From JBKEDG01 sp047973085 (GTDB taxonomy: Bacteria; Bacillota_I; Bacilli_A; JBKEDG01): 10,935 bases of DNA. The notes beneath the pieces were generated by a model. The model was not told where the DNA came from. It saw only the letters and a list, made by a program, of their open reading frames with translations, and searched no databases. A program made the translations under genes and the position numbers. Location of the stretch: positions 1 to 10,935 of the forward strand of contig JBKEBI010000055.1 of NCBI GenBank assembly GCA_047973085.1, written 5' to 3'. This document shows positions 1 through 6,477 of this stretch, in pieces (positions within the stretch are counted from its first letter, which is position 1; each line of letters starts with the position of its first letter).

Positions 1-1
1 T

Positions 2-52
2 AAAGAAAATGGCACAGAGGGTATAGGAAATATTAGTGAAATATGCATATAA
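2..52 (+). CDS. Possible 3' end of a plus-strand gene (partial)
   Basis: A reading frame open from the left edge gives about 16 residues ending in GNISEICI and a TAA stop. Eight bases later a hairpin with a run of T follows, which would suit the end of a transcription unit converging on glyA. The other two plus-strand frames close early (TAG at 34-36 in one; TAA at 1-3 in the other). The fragment is too short to assign a family. The call rests only on frame openness and the terminator behind it. Confidence 0.3.
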   Translation, partial: KENGTEGIGNISEICI

Positions 53-59
53 ATATAAC

Positions 60-105
60 AAAAGCATTGGAATTCATCCACATAGGATAAATATCAATGC
101 TTTTT
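60..105. terminator. Long bidirectional intrinsic terminator
   Basis: The arms AAAAGCATTG (60-69) and CAATGCTTTT (95-104) are exact complements. The 25-base loop contains a second small stem, ATCC/GGAT. The plus strand ends in TTTTT and the minus strand in TTTTGTT, so the hairpin can stop a plus-strand gene entering from the left and glyA read-through from the right. Confidence 0.75.
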
Positions 106-117
106 GTCTACAGTCTG

Positions 118-143
118 AACATCCCACATAAATGGGATGTTTT
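118..143. terminator. Second hairpin in the convergent region, just after glyA
   Basis: A perfect 9-bp stem, AACATCCCA (118-126) and TGGGATGTT (133-141), has a 6-base loop. It starts 7 bases past the glyA stop. The T run is short in the plus direction and absent in the minus direction, so for glyA it may protect the mRNA 3' end while the 60-105 hairpin does the terminating. Confidence 0.6.
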
Positions 144-148
144 CATTA

Positions 149-1372
149 CTAAAGCTCTGGGTATAGTTTAAATTTAGAAGTTAAATCATGCACATCACTT
201 TCTATTTCTTCAAGACTACGCTTTCCTTTGAAAGTATCATCAATTAATTTTGCAACTTTAATAAATTCTTCTTCTTTAAAGCCTCTTGTTGTCATTGCAG
301 GAGTACCAATTCTTATTCCACTTGTTGTAAACGGTTTTTCACTATCAAAAGGTATAGAATTTTTATTACAAGTAATACTAACTTCATCAAGAAGTTTTTC
401 AGCTTGTTTTCCAGTAATACCAACTGAGGTTTTTACATCTACTAAAACTAAGTGATTTTGTGTCTTTCCGCTGACAATTTTATATCCTAGTTTCTTTAGT
501 TCTTCGCATAGCACCTCAGCATTTTTTACAACTTGATTTTGATAAGCAATAAAATCATCACTTAGCGCTTCTCCAAAAGCTACTGCTTTTGCAGCTATAA
601 CATGCATTAATGGCCCTCCTTGAATTCCTGGAAACACAATTTTATCAATACTTTTTGCAATTTCTTCATTATTAGTTAAAATTATTCCACCTCTTGGTCC
701 TCTAAGTGTTTTGTGAGTAGTTGAAGTAACAATATCTGCATACTCAACTGGATTACAATGCAATTTAGCTGCAACAAGCCCTGCAATATGTGCCATATCT
801 ACCATTAAGTAGGCTCCACACTTATCAGCAATTTCTCTAAATTTCTTAAAATCTATTTCAAGTGCATATGCACTTGCACCTGCTACAATTAAATTAGGTT
901 TTTCTTTCAAAGCAATTCTTTCAACTTCATCGTAATCTATAGCTTCAGTTTCTTTATCAACATGATAAGCAATAATTTCATAATCAACGCCACTAAAGTT
1001 TAAAGGGTGCCCATGAGTTAAATGTCCTCCTTGATCTAGTGCCATTCCTAAAATTTTATCTCCATTTTTTAAAATTGAACGATATGCTGCCATATTTGCA
1101 CCAGATCCACTATGAGGTTGAACATTAGCATATTGTGCATTAAATATTTTACATAATCTCTCTTTTGCTAACTCTTCAACAACGTCTACACACTCACACC
1201 CTCCATAATATCTTTTATGTGGATAGCCTTCAGCATATTTATTTGTCATCACACTACCCTGTGCTTTTAAAACATCTTCACTAACAAAATTCTCAGATGC
1301 GATTAACTCAATGTTATTTCTTTGTCTAATTAATTCATTATTTATTGCTTCAAATACTTTTTTATCCATCAT
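149..1372 (-). CDS. glyA: Serine hydroxymethyltransferase
   Basis: PLP enzyme of the cytosol that interconverts serine plus tetrahydrofolate with glycine plus 5,10-methylene-tetrahydrofolate, the main one-carbon source for purine, thymidylate and methionine synthesis. The 407-residue protein is full length for bacterial SHMT. Visible motifs are IELIASENF near residue 21, NKYAEGYP near 44, QPHSGSGAN near 85, VDMAHIAG at 191-198 with the PLP-contacting Asp192 and His195, the Schiff-base lysine Lys221 in TTHKTLRGPRGG, and SGIRIGTPAMTTRG with Arg354. The gene opens with two Met codons. An AGGAG lies 5 bases before the first and 8 before the second, so the exact start could be 1372 or 1369. It follows the superoxide reductase gene by 57 bp but is separated from it by a terminator, and probably has its own promoter. 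It ends in TAG. Confidence 0.97.
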   Translation of the reverse strand: MMDKKVFEAINNELIRQRNNIELIASENFVSEDVLKAQGSVMTNKYAEGYPHKRYYGGCECVDVVEELAKERLCKIFNAQYANVQPHSGSGANMAAYRSILKNGDKILGMALDQGGHLTHGHPLNFSGVDYEIIAYHVDKETEAIDYDEVERIALKEKPNLIVAGASAYALEIDFKKFREIADKCGAYLMVDMAHIAGLVAAKLHCNPVEYADIVTSTTHKTLRGPRGGIILTNNEEIAKSIDKIVFPGIQGGPLMHVIAAKAVAFGEALSDDFIAYQNQVVKNAEVLCEELKKLGYKIVSGKTQNHLVLVDVKTSVGITGKQAEKLLDEVSITCNKNSIPFDSEKPFTTSGIRIGTPAMTTRGFKEEEFIKVAKLIDDTFKGKRSLEEIESDVHDLTSKFKLYPEL

Positions 1373-1387
1373 ATTTTCTCCTTTTTT

Positions 1388-1419
1388 AAATTAAAAGGAA
1401 TTATCTATTTGATAATTCC
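1388..1419 (-). terminator. Intrinsic terminator after the superoxide reductase gene
   Basis: A perfect 9-bp stem, GGAATTATC (1397-1405) and GATAATTCC (1411-1419), with a 5-base loop, is followed on the minus strand by TTTTAATTT. It begins 11 bases past the superoxide reductase stop and ends 16 bases before the glyA start codon. The stem is AT-rich and may leak. Confidence 0.65.
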
Positions 1420-1427
1420 CATGTTAA
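1400..1427 (-). promoter_or_regulatory. Probable glyA promoter inside the terminator hairpin
   Basis: On the minus strand TTAACA (1427-1422) and GATAAT (1405-1400) are separated by 16 bases, each one mismatch from consensus. The -10 box is the 3' arm of the terminator hairpin. Transcription would start near 1393, giving a leader of about 20 bases that holds the glyA ribosome binding site. Confidence 0.5.
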
Positions 1428-1429
1428 AA

Positions 1430-1783
1430 CTATAAGTTACTTGCCCAAAGCCCATGTATATTACAGTGTTCTCTAGCTTTTACATTATTTCCTTTTTCAA
1501 CCTTAAAATAAGCTTCTGGCTTACTATCAGGAGTTAAAAAGTGACGATACACTTTATCACCATCAATAATTAGTTCAATAAATTCTATCCAGTGTTCAGG
1601 AGTCATAGGATGATCTACTGTTTCTCCCACTTTCACTAAATAACCATCTTCCATTTCTTGAATAAATGGTACGTGCTTTTCTGTGCTAGAATCAGCAGTT
1701 TTTTCTTCAAGTTTTGATGAAGCTTCTCCAACTAAAACCTCAACTAAAGTGTCGCCATCTTTATAAATATCAAATCTACTCAT
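1430..1783 (-). CDS. Superoxide reductase (desulfoferrodoxin family, N-terminal cysteines lost)
   Basis: Reduces superoxide to hydrogen peroxide without making oxygen, a defence typical of anaerobes; it acts in the cytosol with electrons usually from rubredoxin. The 117-residue protein keeps the complete catalytic iron site of the family: the Glu35-Lys36-His37 motif in EKHVPF, His58 and His64 in DHPMTPEHWIEF, and Cys107 and His110 in CNIHGLW. The first 20 residues (FDIYKDGDTLVEVLVG) align by eye with the desulforedoxin-like domain of desulfoferrodoxin, where YKCxxCG and a CC pair bind a second iron. Here those cysteines are replaced, and Cys107 is the only cysteine in the protein. This matches the class III type described from Treponema. 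The start is supported by AAGGAG eight bases upstream and a good promoter. The gene appears monocistronic. Confidence 0.93.
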   Translation of the reverse strand: MSRFDIYKDGDTLVEVLVGEASSKLEEKTADSSTEKHVPFIQEMEDGYLVKVGETVDHPMTPEHWIEFIELIIDGDKVYRHFLTPDSKPEAYFKVEKGNNVKAREHCNIHGLWASNL

Positions 1784-1814
1784 AATATAACATCTCCTTT
1801 TTTATCGTAATTTT

Positions 1815-1843
1815 ATTATACTTAAAAATTTCATAAAATACAA
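1815..1843 (-). promoter_or_regulatory. Promoter of the superoxide reductase gene
   Basis: Minus-strand TTGTAT (1843-1838), a 17-base spacer and a consensus TATAAT (1820-1815) lie about 30 bases before the start codon. No clear PerR- or Fur-like operator is seen around it. The rest of the 168-bp gap up to the pcp stop is nearly pure A+T, without a GC-stemmed pcp terminator. Confidence 0.75.
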
Positions 1844-1951
1844 GGGTTATACACCGACAAATTTTGAATAAACTATCAATTTTTACTAATAATTAGTTAA
1901 TTTTGCTGTTTAAAATGAATTTTAAAAATAATATTTTTATATACTAATAGA

Positions 1952-2593
1952 TTAACAAATTGTTCCAGACAAATCATCAGTATCTGCTGAATTAAAAATT
2001 ACTGCCTCAATAGCTTTTTCCAACCCAAGTGCCATGTCACTTAAGTTCATTGCAGGTTGATTCGCTTTGTCAATAACTTGTTCAAGCATAAACGGGATGT
2101 GAATAAATCCTGCTCTAATTGGTAAATTACTTTTCTGAATATGATAAAGAACTCCATACATAATATGATTACAAACAAATGTCCCTGCTGAATACGAAAC
2201 AGCAGCTGGAATATTTGCATTTTTCATATTACTTACCATAGCTTTTACTGGTAACGTAGTAAAGTATGCATTTTCTCCATCTTTGTAAATCTTTTCGTTT
2301 AGTGGTTGATTACCTTCATTATCACAGATACGAAAATCATTTAAATTAATTGCAACTTTCTCAGGTGTTATCACAAATCTTCCACCTGCTTGCCCAACAT
2401 TAATCACTACATCTGGATTTATTTCCTCTATTTTTTTTACAACTTTTTCAACAGATTTAGCCATAACAGTTGGTACTTCCATTTTTACTATTTGAGCATC
2501 TAAGATTGTCTCAGGAAGTAATTTCACTGCTTCATATGAAGGATTGATGCTTTCATTTCCAAACGGATCAAAACCTGTAACTAAAATTTTCAT
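1952..2593 (-). CDS. pcp: Pyroglutamyl-peptidase I (pyrrolidone-carboxylate peptidase)
   Basis: Cysteine peptidase of family C15 that removes an N-terminal 5-oxoproline (pyroglutamate) residue from peptides in the cytosol. The 213-residue product is full length. It begins KILVTGFDPFG, the family signature, and carries the triad Glu78 in TPEKVAIN, Cys141 in SAGTFVCNH and His165 in GFIHIPF. A start seven codons upstream (2614) is possible in frame, but GGAGG lies six bases before the ATG at 2593, and only that start gives the family-standard N terminus. The gene is last in the DUF969-DUF979-pcp operon, with 10 bases between the DUF979 stop and its start; the ribosome binding site fills that gap, so translational coupling is likely. 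The operon suggests that free 5-oxoproline or pyroglutamyl peptides are handled together with the two membrane proteins. Confidence 0.95.
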   Translation of the reverse strand: MKILVTGFDPFGNESINPSYEAVKLLPETILDAQIVKMEVPTVMAKSVEKVVKKIEEINPDVVINVGQAGGRFVITPEKVAINLNDFRICDNEGNQPLNEKIYKDGENAYFTTLPVKAMVSNMKNANIPAAVSYSAGTFVCNHIMYGVLYHIQKSNLPIRAGFIHIPFMLEQVIDKANQPAMNLSDMALGLEKAIEAVIFNSADTDDLSGTIC

Positions 2594-2603
2594 ATTTTCC
2601 TCC

Positions 2604-3566
2604 TTAAAATGCAAGTAAATACATTAACACGATGTGCAAAAGCAACATAATAACTGCTATTGGAACTTGATATTTTATAATTCCCCATTTTCTATCTTCC
2701 ATTTCTAAAATAGAAGTAGGAACGATGTTAAAGTTAGCCGCCATTGGCGTTATCAATGTCCCACAATATCCTGCTGTAAGGCCAAGTGCACCAACAATAA
2801 CTGGATTTCCACCAACCATAATAACAAACGGTACACCTATTCCTGTTGTTATTACTGAAAATGCTGCAAAACCATTTCCCATTATAATTGTAAATAATGC
2901 CATTGAAATACAATAAACAATAACTCCAATTAAAGCATTCCCCGCTGGAATAACTAGCCCCAATGTATCAGATATATATACACCTACACCTGAAAGTGTA
3001 AAAATTGCTCCTAATGCAGCAAGCACTTGTGGTAAGATACTCATAGGTCCAACAACATCAAGTAAGCGCACACCTTCATTTAACGCAGTCTTCGGTTTAT
3101 CTTTAGTAATAATTAATCCAAGTATTGTTGAAATTAAAATTGCTAAACCTAGAGAACCAATTGAACCTAGTTCCCAAACAAGTCTTTCTTGAATTTCATA
3201 AATAACAAAACTAAGTATTCCTATTGATATCGCTGGAATAAAGATTATTGATCCAATTTTTTTAGCTCTACTTGAGATATATTCAGCAGATGCTGTAGAA
3301 TATTTATTATTAATAACTTTTTTAGATAGTGAAAGAAGTGCCATAATTACTACTAAATATCCAATAACATAATCTGGAATGAATAAAGTTTCTTTGCCCC
3401 AAAATATGCCTAAATTAGGAAAAATGAATGTAAAAGCTAAAATTGCCCAAAAAACTCCAGTAACTACTCTTGCATCTGATTCCTTATTTTTAAAACTTTT
3501 TATTGCATTAAACAAAATTACTAGTCCAATTGCAATATACATAATTTCAAGAATTTTATTCCCCAT
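2604..3566 (-). CDS. DUF979 family membrane protein, putative transporter subunit
   Basis: A polytopic inner-membrane protein of 320 residues with around nine or ten hydrophobic segments (first at 5-25, last at 301-318). It matches what I recall of the DUF979 family, with the glycine-rich stretch IMGNGFAAFSVITTGIG near 228-244 and GYCGTLITPMAANFNIVP near 266-283. The latter recalls re-entrant or substrate-site loops of ion-coupled carriers, though this is inference. An in-frame ATG at 3584 is rejected because AAGGAGG precedes the ATG at 3566 at good distance. The start overlaps the end of the DUF969 gene by 11 bases, so the two proteins are probably translationally coupled and may form one complex. 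The pairing with pcp suggests a role in moving 5-oxoproline, pyroglutamyl peptides or a related amino-acid derivative. The substrate is not shown by the sequence. Confidence 0.85.
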   Translation of the reverse strand: MGNKILEIMYIAIGLVILFNAIKSFKNKESDARVVTGVFWAILAFTFIFPNLGIFWGKETLFIPDYVIGYLVVIMALLSLSKKVINNKYSTASAEYISSRAKKIGSIIFIPAISIGILSFVIYEIQERLVWELGSIGSLGLAILISTILGLIITKDKPKTALNEGVRLLDVVGPMSILPQVLAALGAIFTLSGVGVYISDTLGLVIPAGNALIGVIVYCISMALFTIIMGNGFAAFSVITTGIGVPFVIMVGGNPVIVGALGLTAGYCGTLITPMAANFNIVPTSILEMEDRKWGIIKYQVPIAVIMLLLHIVLMYLLAF

Positions 3567-4257
3567 TGTTTTCCTCCTTAACATTTAGTGACTTATCTTG
3601 CAGTAGAAAGTATATACTACCAATTATAATTATTGCAATAGCCATAATCCAAGAATATTTTGCAATATCAAAAGCTTCAACTTCATATCCAAGTTCTCCA
3701 AGTGTCCCAGTTATAAGTAAAACTCCCCCAGCTGCCATAAATGCATTTTGTCCAAAGAAATTTCCAAAGTTTTCTACAGCTCCTGCCAACCCTTTTAGTT
3801 TTTCTCTTTGTTTTTTACTTACTTGAGGATTTTCTTTTTCCAAAGCTCCTTCAGCCATTGGTAAAATTAATGGTCTTATAAACTGTACATGCCCACCTAA
3901 TCTAAGTCCTAGACATGCTGCTAATGTACGTATAAATAAATATATAGATAATATACGTCCAGAAGTAGATCTTTTAATTTTAAGAATTGATTGAGCAGCA
4001 ATATCTTTAAGTCCATTACGTTCAAGTATTCCAATTACAGGAAGTGATAAAACAAAAATTGTCATATACCTGTTTGTCACAAAGGCAGATCCTAATGTTG
4101 ACATCAGTTCTTGAAAACTCATCTTACCTACAATACCTGTAACTATAGCTGCTAAAACAACTACAAATAAAGTATCAACTTTTAAAATAAAGCCTACTAC
4201 GATAATGACTACACCAATTAAAATAAAGAAATCTGGTAGCCCAAAAATTAAATCCAT
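3556..4257 (-). CDS. DUF969 family membrane protein, putative transporter subunit
   Basis: A 233-residue integral membrane protein, first gene of the operon with DUF979 and pcp. Hydrophobic segments lie at about 8-25, 28-44, 65-77, 102-118, 172-186 and 202-219, with a polar tail after 220. Motifs I associate with the DUF969 family are GLRLGGHVQFIRPLILPM at 117-134 and AVENFGNFFGQNAFMA at 160-175. The polar, conserved residues (His123, Gln125, Arg128, Asn163, Asn166, Gln170, Asn171) sit within or beside membrane segments and could line a transport path; that is inference. GGGGGAGG precedes the ATG by seven bases. DUF969 and DUF979 genes are usually adjacent, so they are best seen as two halves of one system. 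Confidence 0.85.
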   Translation of the reverse strand: MDLIFGLPDFFILIGVVIIVVGFILKVDTLFVVVLAAIVTGIVGKMSFQELMSTLGSAFVTNRYMTIFVLSLPVIGILERNGLKDIAAQSILKIKRSTSGRILSIYLFIRTLAACLGLRLGGHVQFIRPLILPMAEGALEKENPQVSKKQREKLKGLAGAVENFGNFFGQNAFMAAGGVLLITGTLGELGYEVEAFDIAKYSWIMAIAIIIIGSIYFLLQDKSLNVKEENNGE

Positions 4258-4287
4258 AAATATTCCTCCCCCTTATTATTTTGTACT

Positions 4288-4316
4288 ATACTATCACTCC
4301 ACATGTATAAAGTCAA
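4288..4316 (-). promoter_or_regulatory. Probable promoter of the DUF969-DUF979-pcp operon
   Basis: Minus-strand TTGACT (4316-4311) is followed after 17 bases by TAGTAT (4293-4288), or after 20 bases by TATAGT (4290-4285). A second TATAAT lies upstream at 4335-4330 with no good -35. The region is plausible but the exact boxes are uncertain. Confidence 0.5.
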
Positions 4317-4358
4317 ACAAAAATCGTATATTATAGTGTTAAAATAAATAATTGAATC

Positions 4359-4376
4359 ATATTTTTATAAAAATAT
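4359..4376. repeat. 18-bp perfect palindrome upstream of the DUF969 promoter
   Basis: ATATTTTTATAAAAATAT is its own reverse complement and lies about 43 bases upstream of the proposed -35 box of the DUF969 operon. It may be an operator or simply a product of the A+T-rich composition. The rest of the 4258-4453 gap holds only the promoter and the fakA terminator. Confidence 0.35.
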
Positions 4377-4420
4377 CAAGTTTTATCCTAAATTTTATAT
4401 TATTTTTTAAAATTTAAAAT

Positions 4421-4455
4421 AAAAAAATCTATGTGAATTTTCACTCACACAGATT
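4421..4455 (-). terminator. Intrinsic terminator of yloU-fakA, overlapping the fakA stop codon
   Basis: On the minus strand AATCTGTGTGAG (4455-4444) pairs with TTCACATAGATT (4437-4426) over 12 positions including two G-T pairs, with a 6-base loop and a TTTTTTT tail. The last two bases of the fakA TAA stop form the first pairs of the stem. Confidence 0.85.
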
Positions 4456-6064
4456 ATTCAACACCTACAAAATATGAATATACATCTTGATTACCTTGAT
4501 GTAATTCTAAATCATAATCTTTATACTTAACTTCAATTAAATTCTCAACCTTTTCTTTTTCTTCTTGGCTTATATCATTTCCACAAATCAAAGTAATAAC
4601 ACTTGTATCTTCATCTACCATGACATCCAACAAGTTCATTAATGATTTAGTTTTATCATTTGTTGATTCAACAATCTTTTTATCAAAAATAGAAATAAAG
4701 TCTCCAGCTGTAATATCTACTCCATTCATTGTAGTATCGCGCACTGCATATGTTACCTCACCATACTTTACTTCTTCATAAGCTTCTATCATCTCATCTA
4801 AATTTGTTTTAATATCAGTTTCTATATTAAAGAATGAAAGACTGGCAAGTCCTTGAATAATAGATTTAGTTGGAATAACCTCCACTAACATATCACTTCT
4901 ATCCTCAATTATTTCTTTTGCTTGTATAGCAGCCATAATAATATTAGAATTATTAGGTAAAATTAAAATATTTTTTGCATTAGAATTTTCAATTAATGAT
5001 ACAAAATCATTAGTTGATGGATTCATTGTTTGACCACCATCAACAATATCTGTCACACCATTTTCTTTAAATAATGTACTTATTCCATCACCTGGTGAAA
5101 CTGCAATAATTGCATACTCTTTCACTTTTTCATTTCTCACAATTTCTTCATGTTGTAGAGTCATATTCTCAATTTTTAACTTCAAAAATTCCCCATACAT
5201 TTGTCCAATATTTAAGGCTTCACCAGGAATTAAAGTATGTACGTGAACTTTAACTATTTCTTCATCATGGACTACTACTAAAGAATCTCCCAGCTTATTT
5301 AATTGTTGCTTTAGCTTTTGTTCAGAAAAGTTATTTTTTTCAGATTTAATTTCATCAAGTTCAATAATAAATTCTGTACAATAACCAAATTCTGTAGATT
5401 CATTTGTTATATCAGCACTATCAAATACTTTTATTTCATCAGTAAATTCAATTACTTCACCATCAAAATATTTTTTTATAGCTCTAAAAATAACCATTAA
5501 ACCATAGCCACCACTATCAACAACACCTGCTTCTTTTAAAACAGGTAGTAAATTTGGAGTATTATTTAATGATTTTTCTCCTGACTCAATTGCTAGAGAT
5601 AAAACCATATTAACATCAGTCTGTTCCTTATACTTATAGGCATCCTTAGACATATCATTTATAACTGTTAAGATAGTTCCTTCTACTGGGTTCATAACAG
5701 CTTTATATGCAGTTTCTCTTGCACTAACAAGTGCTTCTATAAAGTCAAACCCATCAATTGTACTCTTATTTTTAAAACTATTAGACATCCCTCTAAAAAT
5801 TTGAGAAAGAATTACTCCACTATTTCCACGTGCACCCATTAAAAGTCCTCTTGAAAATGCTTTCATAATTTCATCAACACTTGCATCATTTAAATCTTTA
5901 ATTGCATTATATCCTGATGTATATGTTAATAACATATTAGTTCCTGTATCACCATCAGGAACAGGAAACACATTTAATGCATCAATTTTTTCTTTTTCAT
6001 TTGTTAAACCAGCAAAAGCGTTATACAAAGCTTTTTTAATTTCATTACCTGTAATCAAACTCAT
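4454..6064 (-). CDS. fakA: Fatty acid kinase catalytic subunit FakA (DAK2 domain, YloV family)
   Basis: Cytosolic kinase that phosphorylates fatty acids held by a FakB (DegV-family) partner, feeding acyl-phosphate into phospholipid synthesis in Bacillota. The 536 residues match the family in length and order. An N-terminal DhaL/DAK2 nucleotide-binding domain (about 1-200) carries NVFPVPDGDTGTNM with the metal-binding Asp cluster at 37-40, GARGNSGVILSQ at 77-88 and VVDSGGYG at 181-188. A middle domain (about 225-305) has Cys229 and VKVHVHT with His274 and His276, a Cys/His set that matches the FakA middle domain. A C-terminal DegV-like domain (about 315-536) follows. The gene begins 8 bases after yloU, and its AGGAG site overlaps the yloU TAG stop. 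No fakB gene is in the window. Confidence 0.93.
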   Translation of the reverse strand: MSLITGNEIKKALYNAFAGLTNEKEKIDALNVFPVPDGDTGTNMLLTYTSGYNAIKDLNDASVDEIMKAFSRGLLMGARGNSGVILSQIFRGMSNSFKNKSTIDGFDFIEALVSARETAYKAVMNPVEGTILTVINDMSKDAYKYKEQTDVNMVLSLAIESGEKSLNNTPNLLPVLKEAGVVDSGGYGLMVIFRAIKKYFDGEVIEFTDEIKVFDSADITNESTEFGYCTEFIIELDEIKSEKNNFSEQKLKQQLNKLGDSLVVVHDEEIVKVHVHTLIPGEALNIGQMYGEFLKLKIENMTLQHEEIVRNEKVKEYAIIAVSPGDGISTLFKENGVTDIVDGGQTMNPSTNDFVSLIENSNAKNILILPNNSNIIMAAIQAKEIIEDRSDMLVEVIPTKSIIQGLASLSFFNIETDIKTNLDEMIEAYEEVKYGEVTYAVRDTTMNGVDITAGDFISIFDKKIVESTNDKTKSLMNLLDVMVDEDTSVITLICGNDISQEEKEKVENLIEVKYKDYDLELHQGNQDVYSYFVGVE

Positions 6065-6072
6065 TATATCTC

Positions 6073-6432
6073 CTAACCTATTTTGTCAATTGCCTCGACA
6101 AAAATTTTAATATCTCTAGCTTTTATGTTTAAATTATTTTCCAAATCATATACAACTCGCTTCTTTATTTCATTACAAATACTTTTTACGGGAATACTAT
6201 ACCCTACCACTATATGAATATCTAAGTCGATTATTCCACTTTCATAGCTTCGTATTACAACTCCTCTTTCATAGTTATTTTTACCAATACTATTAAGAAT
6301 ATAATCTTTCATTCTTTTAACACTAGCCATTTCAACTACTCCATAGCAACTTGAAACTGTAATTCCTACTGTATTTTGAATAACTTTATCTTCAAATACA
6401 ATTACACCTGCTACTCCATTTTTTACATACAT
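6073..6432 (-). CDS. yloU: Asp23/Gls24 family protein YloU
   Basis: A 119-residue member of the Asp23/Gls24 family, small cytosolic proteins linked to envelope stress; the yloU type is typically encoded directly before fakA (yloV), as here. Features are the N-terminal GVAGVIVFEDKVIQ, the core TVGITVSSCYGVVEMA and the DLDIHIVVGY strand near residues 74-83. A longer reading frame to 6474 would add 14 residues, but it would start upstream of the TATAAT box, and GGAGGTGA sits just before the ATG at 6432. The TAG stop supplies part of the fakA ribosome binding site, so expression of the pair is tightly linked. The biochemical function of this family is not known. Confidence 0.88.
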   Translation of the reverse strand: MYVKNGVAGVIVFEDKVIQNTVGITVSSCYGVVEMASVKRMKDYILNSIGKNNYERGVVIRSYESGIIDLDIHIVVGYSIPVKSICNEIKKRVVYDLENNLNIKARDIKIFVEAIDKIG

Positions 6433-6462
6433 AAAGTCACCTCCAATTGCATATTCTATATA

Positions 6463-6471
6463 ATTATACCA
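6463..6471 (-). promoter_or_regulatory. Extended -10 promoter of yloU-fakA
   Basis: The minus strand reads TGGTATAAT, an extended -10 motif, with only a poor -35 upstream. It lies between the stop of the nuclease gene and the yloU start. No terminator separates the nuclease gene from yloU, so read-through from upstream is also possible. Confidence 0.65.
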
Positions 6472-6477
6472 CATTAT

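Noticed and set aside
1373..1429. T-box or other riboswitch upstream of glyA
   Set aside because: The 57-base gap is too short and holds only a terminator and promoter; no T-box motif or aptamer core is present.
2725..2916. Plus-strand open frame within the DUF979 gene
   Set aside because: It is the reverse reading of conserved membrane segments and has no ribosome binding site or promoter of its own.
5318..5500. Plus-strand open frame of about 60 codons within fakA
   Set aside because: It lies antisense to the conserved fakA frame, is rich in Phe, Ile and Lys from A+T composition, and has no family resemblance.
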